Positions 17,868 to 26,342 of a stretch of DNA of 64,000 nucleotides are shown one piece after another (position 1 is the first letter of the stretch; each line of letters opens with the position of its first letter). The notes under the pieces were generated by a model. The model worked only from the letters and a program-made list of their open reading frames with translations, had not been told where the DNA came from and did not search any database. Source of the DNA: an uncultured Lachnospiraceae bacterium (GTDB lineage: Bacteria > Bacillota > Clostridia > Lachnospirales > Lachnospiraceae); assembly GCA_949949005.1 (NCBI GenBank), contig CATLHM010000008.1, forward strand, positions 62,001 to 126,000, written 5' to 3'. The position numbers and the translations under genes are program-made.

Positions 17868-19487
17868 CTACCTCCATCTTCTCGTATAAGCCTCAGATTC
17901 CTCCTCCGAAAGGTGCCTCAGAGCGCTGATCTTTCCCTCCCCGTCATATTGGGTAACCACCCCTGTTTTTCCGTTCTTTTCGCTTGCCTCGCGCAAAAAC
18001 AGCCTTCCGGAAAAGCCCTCTTCCTCCGGCACCGTACTGTCCGCAAAAAAGTAAATCGGCTCATCCTCATAATAAAGCTGATAGTCATCTTCCATAACCT
18101 GAACGCTAAGCCCAAACTGCCGGTATTCATCAATGACCGCTTCCATGCTTCTGTCCTCTCTTACCCCAGAGTCCACAGCCTCCGCTGCCCCGACAGTTTC
18201 CTCCACGGTATACGTCCTTTCCTCCACAGTCTCCGCTCCTTCCTCAACGCTCGCTACCCTTCCCTCTACAGCCTCCGCCGTACCCGGCTGCACGCCCTCT
18301 GCCCTGTCCTGTGTCTGTGTCACATCATAAGCATAGGAGCTTGTGTACCCAAAAATCAGCGGATTTTCATTTACTGCCATACCCTCAATTGCATCCGCCT
18401 CCATCGTCACGGTATATTCCCCTGTCTTAACCGCATCATAATACTCCGTCCGGCCTTTGCCGTCTGCGGCATAAGATACGTAATGGGAGCCGAAAACCGT
18501 AAGCGAAACCAAAACCGCCAGCACAGCGCCCACAATCCCCTTTGTGGTCATCCCCTTAAATTTCATTACCGCCGTAATTCTTTCCGTCACCGCATTTTTT
18601 CCAAAGCCAAGCCCGGTCTGGAAACCTATGCTTTTCTGCTGAGCCATGGAAAGCAGGGCAAGGGCGTAATCCTTGCGGCTCTCCTGTCTCCTGCGCACCA
18701 CGGTTTCATCACACAAAAGCTCCATATCCCGGTTAAACAAAAGATACATCAGCCACACCAGCGGGTTAAACCAGTGAAGGCACAAAACGCCGTGGGCAAC
18801 CACCTTTTTCAGATTATCGCGATGCCTGATATGTACCAGCTCATGCCGAAGCCAAAAAGTAATTTCTTTTTCCGTACTTCCATAAAGCCCCTTTGGAAAG
18901 ACGATGGCCTGGCCAAACACACCGCAGGTCACCGGAGATGCCGTCCGGTCAGATACACGGAATTTCACCTTTTCCAGACGCTTTCGGTCTTTTTCCTCAA
19001 GCCCAAGAAGAAGGAGCTGTTTTTCTCTCTCCGGCATGGGAAGCCCTTCCCGGAAGAACTGGCTGTCCCGAAAATAAAAGTACAGAGAGCCGGCCGCCAT
19101 AGCCAATGCCACCAGGCCATAGATTCCCCACAAGAGATAGCTTTCCTTCACGGTGACCACTCTGGTGGATATCTCCACCACGTCCGCGCTCTCCAGGCTG
19201 GCTGTACCTGCCCCCTGGGCCGTCATCCGCCCCAGAATTTCCGGAGCCATATCGCCCACTGTCAGGCTGACCGCCTCCATCCTGTCCGAATCCATGGTAA
19301 TTGCCCCCAGATCCCCAAGCCCGGGAAAGGGCATCGGGACAGCAAACGGAAGCACCAGACGCAAAATTGCAATCTCCCACAGCAAAACCATAACCTTTTT
19401 GGGAACACGATGGATGAACAGCGCCCGAAACGCCGTGATACCAATGATTAAAATCCCTGCCGTGATACTCATCTGCACCAGATTCAT
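17868..19487 (-). CDS. BlaR1-like M56 family sensor metallopeptidase
   Basis: About 539 residues. N-terminal membrane helices and a cytoplasmic zinc protease domain with HELVHIRH (near residue 216) identify the BlaR1/MecR1 M56 family, which cleaves or inactivates BlaI-type repressors after sensing an extracellular signal. After the last helix (VGAVLAVLVSLTVFGSHYV) the external part has about 190 residues rich in Glu, Val and Ala and lacks the penicillin-binding SxxK and KTG pattern of BlaR1. ATG 19485-19487 has AGGTGG at 7 nt. It follows blaI by 29 bp. The signal is therefore probably not a beta-lactam. Confidence 0.85.
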   Translation of the reverse strand: MNLVQMSITAGILIIGITAFRALFIHRVPKKVMVLLWEIAILRLVLPFAVPMPFPGLGDLGAITMDSDRMEAVSLTVGDMAPEILGRMTAQGAGTASLESADVVEISTRVVTVKESYLLWGIYGLVALAMAAGSLYFYFRDSQFFREGLPMPEREKQLLLLGLEEKDRKRLEKVKFRVSDRTASPVTCGVFGQAIVFPKGLYGSTEKEITFWLRHELVHIRHRDNLKKVVAHGVLCLHWFNPLVWLMYLLFNRDMELLCDETVVRRRQESRKDYALALLSMAQQKSIGFQTGLGFGKNAVTERITAVMKFKGMTTKGIVGAVLAVLVSLTVFGSHYVSYAADGKGRTEYYDAVKTGEYTVTMEADAIEGMAVNENPLIFGYTSSYAYDVTQTQDRAEGVQPGTAEAVEGRVASVEEGAETVEERTYTVEETVGAAEAVDSGVREDRSMEAVIDEYRQFGLSVQVMEDDYQLYYEDEPIYFFADSTVPEEEGFSGRLFLREASEKNGKTGVVTQYDGEGKISALRHLSEEESEAYTRRWR

Positions 19488-19516
19488 TTTTCGTCCACCT
19501 TTCTGCCACGTCAATT

Positions 19517-19876
19517 TTACTCTTCCAAATCGTCGATCATCCTTTTGAGCTGCCCCACTTCCTGTTTGGAGAGCTTTTTGCCATCCAGAAAGGCCGCAAA
19601 GAACTTAGCTTTAGAGCCGTCAAACATCCTGTCGATCAGCTCCTCCGTCTCATAGTCCTGCACCTCCTGCCGGGAGATCAGAGGGCAGCACATAAACCCA
19701 GGCTCCTGTCTTTTGATGGCGCCTTTGTCCACACATTTTTTGATCACCGTGTAGGTGGTGTTCCTGTTCCACCCGATCTCTTCTTTCAAAATCTTTACAA
19801 TCTGCCCTGCGGGGAGCTCCCCTTCCCGCCACAGCACTTCCATAACCTTCCGTTCCGAATCAAATAATTTTATCAT
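19517..19876 (-). CDS. blaI: BlaI/MecI/CopY-family winged-helix repressor
   Basis: 119 residues. Winged-helix domain (FDSERKVMEVLWREGELPAG, then WNRNTTYTVIKKCVDKGAIK) and C-terminal dimerisation helices (EELIDRMFDGSKAKFFAAFL). The family is released from DNA when the partner M56 protease acts. The ATG at 19874-19876 starts the conserved domain. Two operator-like palindromes overlap its own promoter and two more lie at the permease promoter, so it should control both transcripts. The symbol denotes family, not proven beta-lactam resistance. Confidence 0.88.
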   Translation of the reverse strand: MIKLFDSERKVMEVLWREGELPAGQIVKILKEEIGWNRNTTYTVIKKCVDKGAIKRQEPGFMCCPLISRQEVQDYETEELIDRMFDGSKAKFFAAFLDGKKLSKQEVGQLKRMIDDLEE

Positions 19877-19968
19877 TTTGGTTTGATTCCCCCTCTCCTG
19901 GCCGCTCCTTTTGCAAACAGGTTTATGCGCAGACGCCGTCCCGCTTTGCAGACGGATTTGCCGCAAAA

Positions 19969-20006
19969 GACTATCACAATAGTTGTCTAAATACTACCAT
20001 GGCAGT
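19969..20006. promoter_or_regulatory. two BlaI-type operators at the blaI promoter
   Basis: GACTAT-CACA-ATAGTT at 19969-19984 and ACTACCATGGCAGT at 19993-20006, both near-palindromes with the ACT-N8-AGT pattern. They cover the -10, spacer and transcription start of blaI, consistent with autorepression. Confidence 0.78.
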
Positions 20007-20019
20007 CAATTTGTGTCAA
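19991..20019 (-). promoter_or_regulatory. promoter of blaI-blaR1
   Basis: Minus strand: -35 TTGACA (20014-20019), 17-bp spacer, -10 TAGTAT (19991-19996); start expected near 19984, inside the first operator. Confidence 0.8.
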
Positions 20020-20114
20020 TAAAGAATAGAGAATAAGAAATCAGACTTTACAGCACAGTATCAAGCCCTGGGCTGTATAGTTACCAAACTTCAACATTTT
20101 TTTTGCAAAAACTG

Positions 20115-20143
20115 TTGACACGAGCCAAAAACAATGCTATAGT
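20115..20143 (+). promoter_or_regulatory. promoter of tRNA-Leu
   Basis: -35 TTGACA (20115-20120), 17-bp spacer, -10 TATAGT (20138-20143), 11 bp before the tRNA. Confidence 0.85.
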
Positions 20144-20154
20144 ATCAATGGTTC

Positions 20155-20238
20155 GCAGGAATGGCGGAATTGGCAGACGCGCACGGTTCAGGTCCGTGTG
20201 GTAGCAATACCATGAGAGTTCAAGTCTCTTTTCCTGCA
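20155..20238 (+). tRNA. tRNA-Leu(CAG)
   Basis: Acceptor stem GCAGGAA/TTCCTGC, class II length (84 nt) with a long variable arm, D-loop with TTGGCAGAC, anticodon loop TTCAGGT giving anticodon CAG, and T-arm GAGAGTTCAAGTCTC. CCA is not encoded. It has its own promoter and terminator and is a single-gene unit. tRNA-Leu genes are frequent integration sites, but no integrase lies beside this one. Confidence 0.95.
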
Positions 20239-20241
20239 TAA

Positions 20242-20272
20242 AAGAAGCCTTGGAGATAAGGCTTCTTTTTTT
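20242..20272 (+). terminator. intrinsic terminator of tRNA-Leu
   Basis: Perfect 10-bp stem AAGAAGCCTT/AAGGCTTCTT with loop GGAGAT, followed by five more T. Confidence 0.92.
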
Positions 20273-20290
20273 ATGCACAGATCCGCATAA

Positions 20291-20360
20291 GGGAACCTGC
20301 TGCTGACGCAGCATGCGCTCCGCGCGGCGAGTAGGGGGAAACCTTCCCTACTCGACTTGC
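20291..20360. repeat. hairpin-rich GC block after tRNA-Leu
   Basis: Two perfect hairpins: GCTGC TGAC GCAGC (20299-20312) and CGAGTAGGG/CCCTACTCG (20328-20354), followed by CAGGAGGCTTATC. The first resembles the GCTGCC TGAC GGCAGC hairpin before jetB (minus strand). It fills the space between the tRNA terminator and the convergent DUF2974 gene and has no U-tract. Confidence 0.45.
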
Positions 20361-20369
20361 TCAGGAGGC

Positions 20370-21470
20370 TTATCCCCTATTCCCTCCCTGCTTCATATTT
20401 TCCAGCAAAATCTCAAACAGCGAGCGCAGCATCCTCTGTATGGTTTTTCGGGTGGTATCATCCACCTCCCGTGCCGCCCTTAACACATGCTGCAGGCAGC
20501 GCTTCCAGTCCGCCCCGAACTCAAATACATTGGAGGCCTCCGAGGCGGAAACCACCTCATAGAGGGTGTCCACAAAGGCATGGATCTCCTCCTCGGGCAG
20601 GGATAAAATCCACTCGTTCAAAGACGCATCCCGAAGGATCTTGGCTCCGGTCATATTTTTGGCCCGGACAAAGGAGCCATCCTCGATCTTCCAGGTATAG
20701 GTGTTGTGCTGGAGCATACCGATGGCCTTGCTTTCCACAATCTCATATTTGCTGTGGTCTTCCAGGATCATTCCCACCAGGGAAGAACGGGGAATAAATT
20801 TTGACACCCGATCCTCAATCTCCCCGAAATGCCCCTGCTCGCGAATCTCCGGCCGAAAGCCCGGGCCGTCATTACTGAATACCTTAAGGATCCTTGCCCT
20901 TGTCCTCTCGCTGCAATTCATGGCCGCATAGACTGCCAGGTTGCCGCCCTTGGAATGCCCTCCCGCATAAAAATCTCCGGAAATATAAGAAGCCGCCCTT
21001 TCCATGTAGGCCACCGCCAACTGCTGGCTGCGCAGGGGTTTTGAAAAGGCCATGTTTAAATCCTCCTTCCAGCCCACAATTGTGGCATCCGTCCCCCTGA
21101 AAGCCATATAAACGCTCTTGTCTCCCAGAATATAGGTCATAGCAGAAAACTGCATCTCTTCGTCCTCATCAATGAGATTCACATAAAAATCCATTTTCAG
21201 GGAGCCAAAGCGCCGGGACAGTGCCGCCAGCTCAAACAATTCCTTATTGTTTTCCCGGTACCAGTAATCCTTCAGAATCCGGTCCCTGTCAGGATCCTCA
21301 TAAATACTTCGGATACTTACCGGCACGCTCCTACGCTGGAGATCCGGCACAAATCCCTCATAATGCAGATACACCAACTGGCACAGTACCAGATTATCCG
21401 CCTCGTTTAGCGGCTTTTCCAAAAAACTGTATTTTCCCCATTCCTTTAGATAATCTATAATATTTGCCAT
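20370..21470 (-). CDS. DUF2974 (Mbeg1-like) alpha/beta-hydrolase fold protein
   Basis: 366 residues. The nucleophile-elbow motif GGHSKGGNLAVYAA (about residue 170) marks a lipase-like alpha/beta hydrolase, and FRGTDATIVGWKEDLNMAF precedes it as in DUF2974/class 3 lipase relatives. No signal peptide is seen, so it is probably cytoplasmic. GGGAGG lies 10 nt before the ATG. The natural substrate of the family is not known. It stands alone between the tRNA-Leu unit and the DUF3810 gene, both spaced by 80-130 bp. Confidence 0.8.
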   Translation of the reverse strand: MANIIDYLKEWGKYSFLEKPLNEADNLVLCQLVYLHYEGFVPDLQRRSVPVSIRSIYEDPDRDRILKDYWYRENNKELFELAALSRRFGSLKMDFYVNLIDEDEEMQFSAMTYILGDKSVYMAFRGTDATIVGWKEDLNMAFSKPLRSQQLAVAYMERAASYISGDFYAGGHSKGGNLAVYAAMNCSERTRARILKVFSNDGPGFRPEIREQGHFGEIEDRVSKFIPRSSLVGMILEDHSKYEIVESKAIGMLQHNTYTWKIEDGSFVRAKNMTGAKILRDASLNEWILSLPEEEIHAFVDTLYEVVSASEASNVFEFGADWKRCLQHVLRAAREVDDTTRKTIQRMLRSLFEILLENMKQGGNRG

Positions 21471-21555
21471 TAGCTTAATCCTCCCTTGGCCACGCTGTTC
21501 CTAATCCTGCCGCGCTGGTATGCGCCTGAAAATCCAATCTCTTTAAAAATTATTA

Positions 21556-22767
21556 TCAATACAGCACTCCGTCATAATATTGCAAAAGAAGCTTTACCAC
21601 CCGGCTGTAGCTCACCGTTCCGTCCGCCACGCCGTTTAGGGTAAGGTTGGTGTCCAAAAAAGCATCCGCCGCCTTCTTTACCGTCTCCGTGCTGATCACC
21701 GCCTTGTCTTCCACCTGCTCCCAGGCTTCCTGGGTGAGGAATTGCTTGTCCTCCCACACCCGTGGGTCAATCTGGGGATGGGAAAGGTATTCTTCCTCGT
21801 CCCGTCCTATGGCCTTCCAGAAATCCCGGTCCAGATAACCGATCACGCTCAAATAAGCGCTGTACTGGAAAAGCTCCTCCGGGGCGTCCACGCAGGCCAG
21901 ATAACCGATGAAGTTGGCTTCATCCTCCAGAAGAAACCCCTTTAAGTGGGACAGCTCATGGCACATGGTTACCGGCATATTGGTGACATACATCTGCCTG
22001 TTATAATTGGCTTCCATGGAAAAGGGGAAATAATAGCCCATAATATACTGCTGGCTGTAAAATCCGGAAACCGCAAGGCCTTTCGGCCTGGGGTAATAGC
22101 CGGAGAGCTCCTTATACTCCTCTCCCAGAAGGCTCATCTGTCCCCTGGCCATCTCCTTCATATCCCTGACCAGCCTTTCATCACAAAGGATATAGCCCTT
22201 CTCATCCCTCTCAAATAACGGAAAAAGAGCATTGGCCTTCTCCACCACATAATCCCGAAGGGTCCCAATCTCCTCTGCCCCATATTCCTTATCCAGGGCG
22301 CCTCCCAAACCATATCTCTCAGGAAAAGGGGAGACCTGATACAAAAGAAAACAGTTCAGCACCATAACCAGGGAAAAAATCCCGGTAACCCAATAGCAGA
22401 AGAAAGCATATCCCCGGTACAGCCTTTCAAACCTTTCCCCCAAAAGAGGCAGCCCCAACGAATCAGGTTCTGACAAACGCCGCTCCAACAGGCAGCGTTT
22501 CCTGCCATATATTTTAACCACTCGCAGGACGCCGTAAACAATCCCGCCTGCCACCAGCAAGATCACCAGCAAAACCGCAAGATACAGCATCCACTCCCCT
22601 ACGGAAAAGGGAAAAATCCCGGTAACCCTTCCATAAGTCTCCACCCACAAAGGGAAGATATGCCTCACATAAAAATCACTGAACCCCTCCCACACCCTGC
22701 CGACGATATTCAGTATGGCCGCGGACAGCATCATTGCCCCTGGCGTCCAAATTTTCCATCTCTTCAA
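21556..22767 (-). CDS. DUF3810 membrane zinc metalloprotease-like protein
   Basis: 403 residues. Three N-terminal membrane helices (about 12-30, 55-80 and 125-150) precede an extracytoplasmic domain with the zinc motif CHELSHLKG and downstream EANFIGYLAC, the pattern of DUF3810. The start is TTG at 22765-22767, chosen because the first helix is complete only with it; ATG 22734 is an alternative. Function is not established; the HExxH pattern implies peptidase activity. The gene begins 112 bp from the divergent AgcS symporter. Confidence 0.8.
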   Translation of the reverse strand: MKRWKIWTPGAMMLSAAILNIVGRVWEGFSDFYVRHIFPLWVETYGRVTGIFPFSVGEWMLYLAVLLVILLVAGGIVYGVLRVVKIYGRKRCLLERRLSEPDSLGLPLLGERFERLYRGYAFFCYWVTGIFSLVMVLNCFLLYQVSPFPERYGLGGALDKEYGAEEIGTLRDYVVEKANALFPLFERDEKGYILCDERLVRDMKEMARGQMSLLGEEYKELSGYYPRPKGLAVSGFYSQQYIMGYYFPFSMEANYNRQMYVTNMPVTMCHELSHLKGFLLEDEANFIGYLACVDAPEELFQYSAYLSVIGYLDRDFWKAIGRDEEEYLSHPQIDPRVWEDKQFLTQEAWEQVEDKAVISTETVKKAADAFLDTNLTLNGVADGTVSYSRVVKLLLQYYDGVLY

Positions 22768-22879
22768 CCCTTTACCCCAAATCTTTCCCAGCTTCCTTCA
22801 AAAACACTCATAACCTCTTCCCCACTCTACTATATTAATAGTAAATATCCTCTCTCTTTTAAGGACAGTCGGCAAGCCT

Positions 22880-24199
22880 ATGCAATCTGTTTTTCCCTAC
22901 CTTCAATCCATCAACCAGTTTTTGTGGAGCGGGCCCCTTTTATTCCTGCTGATGGGTACACACCTTTATTTTACCATGAAACTTCACTTTCCGCAGAAAA
23001 ATATTTTAAAAGCCATCCGTCTTTCCGTAACCCCCTCGGGCAAAAAGGACGGCAGCAATCTCTCGGTCTTTGCCACTCTCTCCACCACCCTGGCTGCCAC
23101 TTTGGGAACCGGGAATATTATCGGGGTTTCCACAGCCGTGGCTCTTGGCGGCCCCGGGGCTATTTTCTGGTGCTGGGTCACCGGGATTCTGGGAATGGCC
23201 ACTGCCTACGCGGAGTGTTTTCTGAGCGTTCGCTTCCGCAGCCGCAATGAGGACGGCGTTTTTCAGGGAGGCCCCATGTATGTATGGCAAAACGGGCTGC
23301 ATAAGCCTTCCGTGGGAAAATTTTACGGCCTCCTGACCCTGATCGCGGCCTTCGGCGTGGGCTGTACCACTCAGGCCAACTCTATCACCCAGACCACCTC
23401 CTTAAGCTTTGGCTTAAATCCCCAGATTGCAGGCTTCGCTGCCGCCATTCTAGCCGGTCTTGTGATTGTGGGCGGCATCCGTTCCATCGGCAACGTGTGT
23501 GTGAAGATCGTGCCCTTTCTCGGTATCCTCTACACCGCAAGCTGTGTGCTGCTCCTTGTCATCAACCGGGAAGCCCTGGTGCCTGCCATCCAGCTGATTC
23601 TGACAAGCGCCCTCGCTCCCCGGGCAGCCCTCGGCGGTGCGGCCGGCTCCTCTCTGATGCTCACCGCCCGCTACGGTATTGCCCGGGGGCTCTTCACCAA
23701 CGAGGCCGGAATCGGTACCGCTGCCATTGCTGCCGCCGCGTCGCAAACAGACAATCCCGCCCATCAGGCCTATGTCTCCATGACTGCCGTTTTCTGGGAT
23801 ACCGTGGTCATGTGCCTGCTCAGCGGCCTGGTGATCGTCAGCAACCTGCTTCTGCACCCGGAAAGCGCCCAGGGTGTCAACGAAGCGGGGCTCACCGAAG
23901 CAGCCTTCTCCTATCTGCCTCTTTTGGGAAATGTATTTTTATCCCTGTGCCTGGTGGCTTTTGCCATCACCACCCTCATCGGCTGGTCTTATCTCGGAGA
24001 GCAAGCCTACCGCTATCTGACAAGAAACAGAGGAATCTTTGCCTTCAAGGTGGCGTATATCGTGATGATCTATGTGGGCGCCGTCCTGCCCCTGAATCTG
24101 GTGTGGGAATGCACCGACCTGATCAATGCCCTGATGGTGGTTCCCAATGTGGCGGCCCTGTTTTTGCTGCAGAGATTTTTGAGATATGATTTGAAATAG
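22880..24199 (+). CDS. sodium/alanine symporter, AgcS family
   Basis: Takes up alanine or glycine with Na+. 439 residues, about ten membrane helices. Family signatures: LATTLGTGNIIGVSTAVALGG in the first third (ATLGTGNIIG), then EDGVFQGGPMYVW and FTNEAGIGTAAIAAA. The ATG follows AAGGA at a longish 15 nt. It is divergent from the DUF3810 gene and alone in its transcript. Family is certain; the amino acid carried is inferred. Confidence 0.92.
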   Translation: MQSVFPYLQSINQFLWSGPLLFLLMGTHLYFTMKLHFPQKNILKAIRLSVTPSGKKDGSNLSVFATLSTTLAATLGTGNIIGVSTAVALGGPGAIFWCWVTGILGMATAYAECFLSVRFRSRNEDGVFQGGPMYVWQNGLHKPSVGKFYGLLTLIAAFGVGCTTQANSITQTTSLSFGLNPQIAGFAAAILAGLVIVGGIRSIGNVCVKIVPFLGILYTASCVLLLVINREALVPAIQLILTSALAPRAALGGAAGSSLMLTARYGIARGLFTNEAGIGTAAIAAAASQTDNPAHQAYVSMTAVFWDTVVMCLLSGLVIVSNLLLHPESAQGVNEAGLTEAAFSYLPLLGNVFLSLCLVAFAITTLIGWSYLGEQAYRYLTRNRGIFAFKVAYIVMIYVGAVLPLNLVWECTDLINALMVVPNVAALFLLQRFLRYDLK

Positions 24200-24602
24200 A
24201 AAGACTGGCTCCTTGCAGCCGAGTACAAGGCACCGTGAATAATAAATGCGCCCAGACATTTTCTTGCCTGATTATTAAAATTCAGTTTATGGTTGCATCC
24301 AAAAACAGAATATGCTAAAATAGGATCAGTGAAAACAAATCAAGGATTTCTGTGAAATGCCGCAAGGAATATTCTATCTCCGGATGGCGGATTCCTTACG
24401 GCTCGGGTACACATCAGTGTGCTTCATTCTATCTTCACGGACGAATATGCCGTGTCAGCCAGGCTCTGTCCTGCTTCCCGGGACAGCCTGCCAAATGCAG
24501 AGCAATCTCTGCGGAAACTCCTTGCTTACAACCAAATAACCGCAGGGAGGAATGGAGCACGGGAATTTCCTCTCTGTCACACCATGAAAAGGAGAGGAAC
24601 AT
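24200..24602. other. gene-free stretch with a promoter and long leader for the Rpn gene
   Basis: About 400 bp without a convincing gene. It holds a promoter (24293-24321) and then about 280 nt of leader before the TTG start of the Rpn gene. Short open frames in the leader lack ribosome binding sites and recognisable motifs; I see no transfer-RNA-like, riboswitch or terminator structure. Confidence 0.5.
24293..24321 (+). promoter_or_regulatory. promoter of the Rpn gene, copy 1 of a repeated promoter block
   Basis: -35 TTGCAT (24293-24298), 17-bp spacer, -10 TAAAAT preceded by TATGC. The block from GGTTGC through GAATATGCTA recurs at 26444-26474. Confidence 0.65.
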
Positions 24603-25718
24603 TTGCAAAAAAAGACGATTACAGACAAAACAGGCCACACCCAAAAAGGGCAGCCGCAAACAAACACTCACAATGGGAATTCGATACTTCCTCCGGACTA
24701 CCAGCTAAATTTAAGCGACTTTGCACTATTTCTGTCAGTCATGAAAGTCAAAGAAGCATACCAGAATGTTCTCAGCATCATCCTGGATGAACCGAATCTG
24801 ACACTCAAAGAGGTCAAGGTCGAACAGGTGGTTTTAAACAAATCGGGCAAACGTGCCATACGCCTGGATGCATGGGCACAGGATACCAAAAACCGCCAAT
24901 TTGACATGGAGATGCAAAACGATGCAGGCGCAGACAATCTCCGCCGGCGTTCCAGGTTTTACCAGAGCCTGATCGATGCTCCGATTTTGAAATCAGGAAA
25001 GAAAACCCGTTACAGGCATCTGCCCTCAACGGTTATTATCTTTATCACCCAGGAAGACCTTTTTGGAAAAGATCTGGCAATGTATACCTTCCGCGAATGG
25101 TGTCAGGAAGTGCCAAAGCTGCCCTTGAATGATGGCACCTGCAAAATTTTTCTGAATATGACCAGCAAACGGGGGCGGGCAGAACTGGTCAGCCTGCTGC
25201 AATATATGAAAAATTCCAACCTGAACAATGCGGAAATCTCCGTGAAAGACCAAAGAATTCTGGATTTGGACAAAGTTGTAAGAGAAGTTAAGGAATCGGA
25301 AGAATGGGAGGACGTGAAAATGAATATTCTTGAAATCGGCCTGGAGCGCGGGAAAGAATTGGGACTGGAACTGGGCATATCGCAAGGCCTCTCGCAGGGA
25401 TTAGAACAAGGAATCCTACAGGGGATAGAACAGGGGATTTCACAAGGATTAGAGCAGGGCTTGGAACAGGGATTAGAACAGGGACGCGTACAGGGCCTGG
25501 AACAGGGATTAGAGCAGGGACGCGTACAGGGCCTGGAACAGGGATTAGAGCAGGGACGCGTACAAGGTCTGGAACAGGGACGGCTCAAAACTCTGGTTCA
25601 AAATGTAGAGTCTGCCATGAAAAACTTTAATGTGACCCTGCCCCAGGCCTGCGCCGGACTCGAGATCTCCGTAGCAGAATACAAAAAGGCCAAAGAGCTG
25701 ATTTCTTCGTGGGAATAA
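24603..25718 (+). CDS. Rpn-family recombination-promoting nuclease/PD-(D/E)XK protein with QG-repeat tail
   Basis: 371 residues. The N-terminal 240 match the Rpn/PDDEXK transposase-like family: EPNLTLKEVKVEQV, then RAIRLDAWAQDTKNRQFDMEMQ, with D and E-x-Q of the nuclease core, then YHLPSTVIIFIT-like strand. Residues about 255-330 are repeats of QGLEQG. The start is TTG 24603-24605, with AAGGAGAGG about 6 nt before it. Such tails are common in these proteins and are thought to be recombination-prone. It is convergent with the flavodoxin-like gene, 6 bp apart. Confidence 0.85.
   Translation: MQKKTITDKTGHTQKGQPQTNTHNGNSILPPDYQLNLSDFALFLSVMKVKEAYQNVLSIILDEPNLTLKEVKVEQVVLNKSGKRAIRLDAWAQDTKNRQFDMEMQNDAGADNLRRRSRFYQSLIDAPILKSGKKTRYRHLPSTVIIFITQEDLFGKDLAMYTFREWCQEVPKLPLNDGTCKIFLNMTSKRGRAELVSLLQYMKNSNLNNAEISVKDQRILDLDKVVREVKESEEWEDVKMNILEIGLERGKELGLELGISQGLSQGLEQGILQGIEQGISQGLEQGLEQGLEQGRVQGLEQGLEQGRVQGLEQGLEQGRVQGLEQGRLKTLVQNVESAMKNFNVTLPQACAGLEISVAEYKKAKELISSWE
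25481..25588 (+). repeat. 36-bp in-frame tandem repeat in the Rpn gene
   Basis: Three copies with a 36-bp period (starts 25481, 25517, 25553), each encoding 12 residues of the form GRVQGLEQGLEQ. The first two are identical over the full unit and the third is partial and diverged. Flanking sequence is a looser 18-bp version of the same motif. Confidence 0.9.
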
Positions 25719-25724
25719 AAGCCC

Positions 25725-26342
25725 TTATCTGACAAAGTTCGTTCTCTGGAAAGGCTCTTTCTCAGGCAGCCCAAACTTCTCTTTTCCAAGGGCAATACTC
25801 TTCATGAGGAAGGACATATTCACCGCAAGAGTACGCATGATCTGCAGCCCTTCCGCATCCTGCACAGCTTCCCCCGGCGCCGCCCCGTGGATACTGTTCC
25901 AGTACTGGCTGGAAGCCACCGGCATTCCGGCAATGGTAAAGAACTTGTTCAATTCATCAAAGGTCGCAGACAATCCCCCTCTGCGGGCTACCACAACACT
26001 TGCCCCCACCTTCATTGTCTTGTCAAAAGATGTACTGTAAAACAGCCGTGTCAGAAACGCCACCAGCGTCGCATTGGCCGACGCATAGTAGACGGGGCTT
26101 CCAACCACCAATCCATCACAGGCTTCAAATTTGGGCGCCACTTCATTTACCAGATCATCAAAAACACATTTTCCTTTCTGCTTACAGCTAAGACAGGCAA
26201 TACATCCTCTGATGTCCTTATTTCCAAGATGAATCGTCTCTGTCTCTATCCCCTCCCGCACAAAGATTTTTTCCATCTCCCCAAGGGCAATCGACGTATT
26301 TCCGTTTCTGCGCGGGCTTCCGTTTAACATTAAAACCTTCAA
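25725..26342 (-). CDS. flavodoxin-fold NAD(P)H-dependent FMN reductase
   Basis: 205 residues. The N-terminal strand and P-loop LMLNGSPRRNGNT bind FMN phosphate as in iron-sulfur flavoprotein and azoreductase relatives; GCIACLSCKQKGKC carries a Cys cluster (CxxC) as in the iron-sulfur flavoproteins, and VVGSPVYYASANATL is the isoalloxazine loop. Start is TTG 26340-26342 with AGGAGG upstream. Electron partner unknown. It ends 6 bp from the convergent Rpn gene. Confidence 0.88.
   Translation of the reverse strand: MKVLMLNGSPRRNGNTSIALGEMEKIFVREGIETETIHLGNKDIRGCIACLSCKQKGKCVFDDLVNEVAPKFEACDGLVVGSPVYYASANATLVAFLTRLFYSTSFDKTMKVGASVVVARRGGLSATFDELNKFFTIAGMPVASSQYWNSIHGAAPGEAVQDAEGLQIMRTLAVNMSFLMKSIALGKEKFGLPEKEPFQRTNFVR

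Noticed and set aside
17913..19451. 512-codon open frame on the plus strand
   Set aside because: Antisense to the BlaR1-like gene, which has HELVHIRH, a good start and operon context. The other frame has no family motif.
20155..20400. tRNA-Leu 3' end as an integration site
   Set aside because: No integrase and no duplicated tRNA 3' end were seen in the window; the tRNA has a normal terminator.
23497..24189. 230-codon frame within the AgcS gene in another frame
   Set aside because: Composition rich in Arg/Pro/Cys and no start signal; AgcS signatures are intact in the main frame.
25481..25588. Regular repeats considered as a CRISPR array
   Set aside because: There are no spacers; the units are contiguous, 36 bp, in frame and encode a Gln/Gly repeat.
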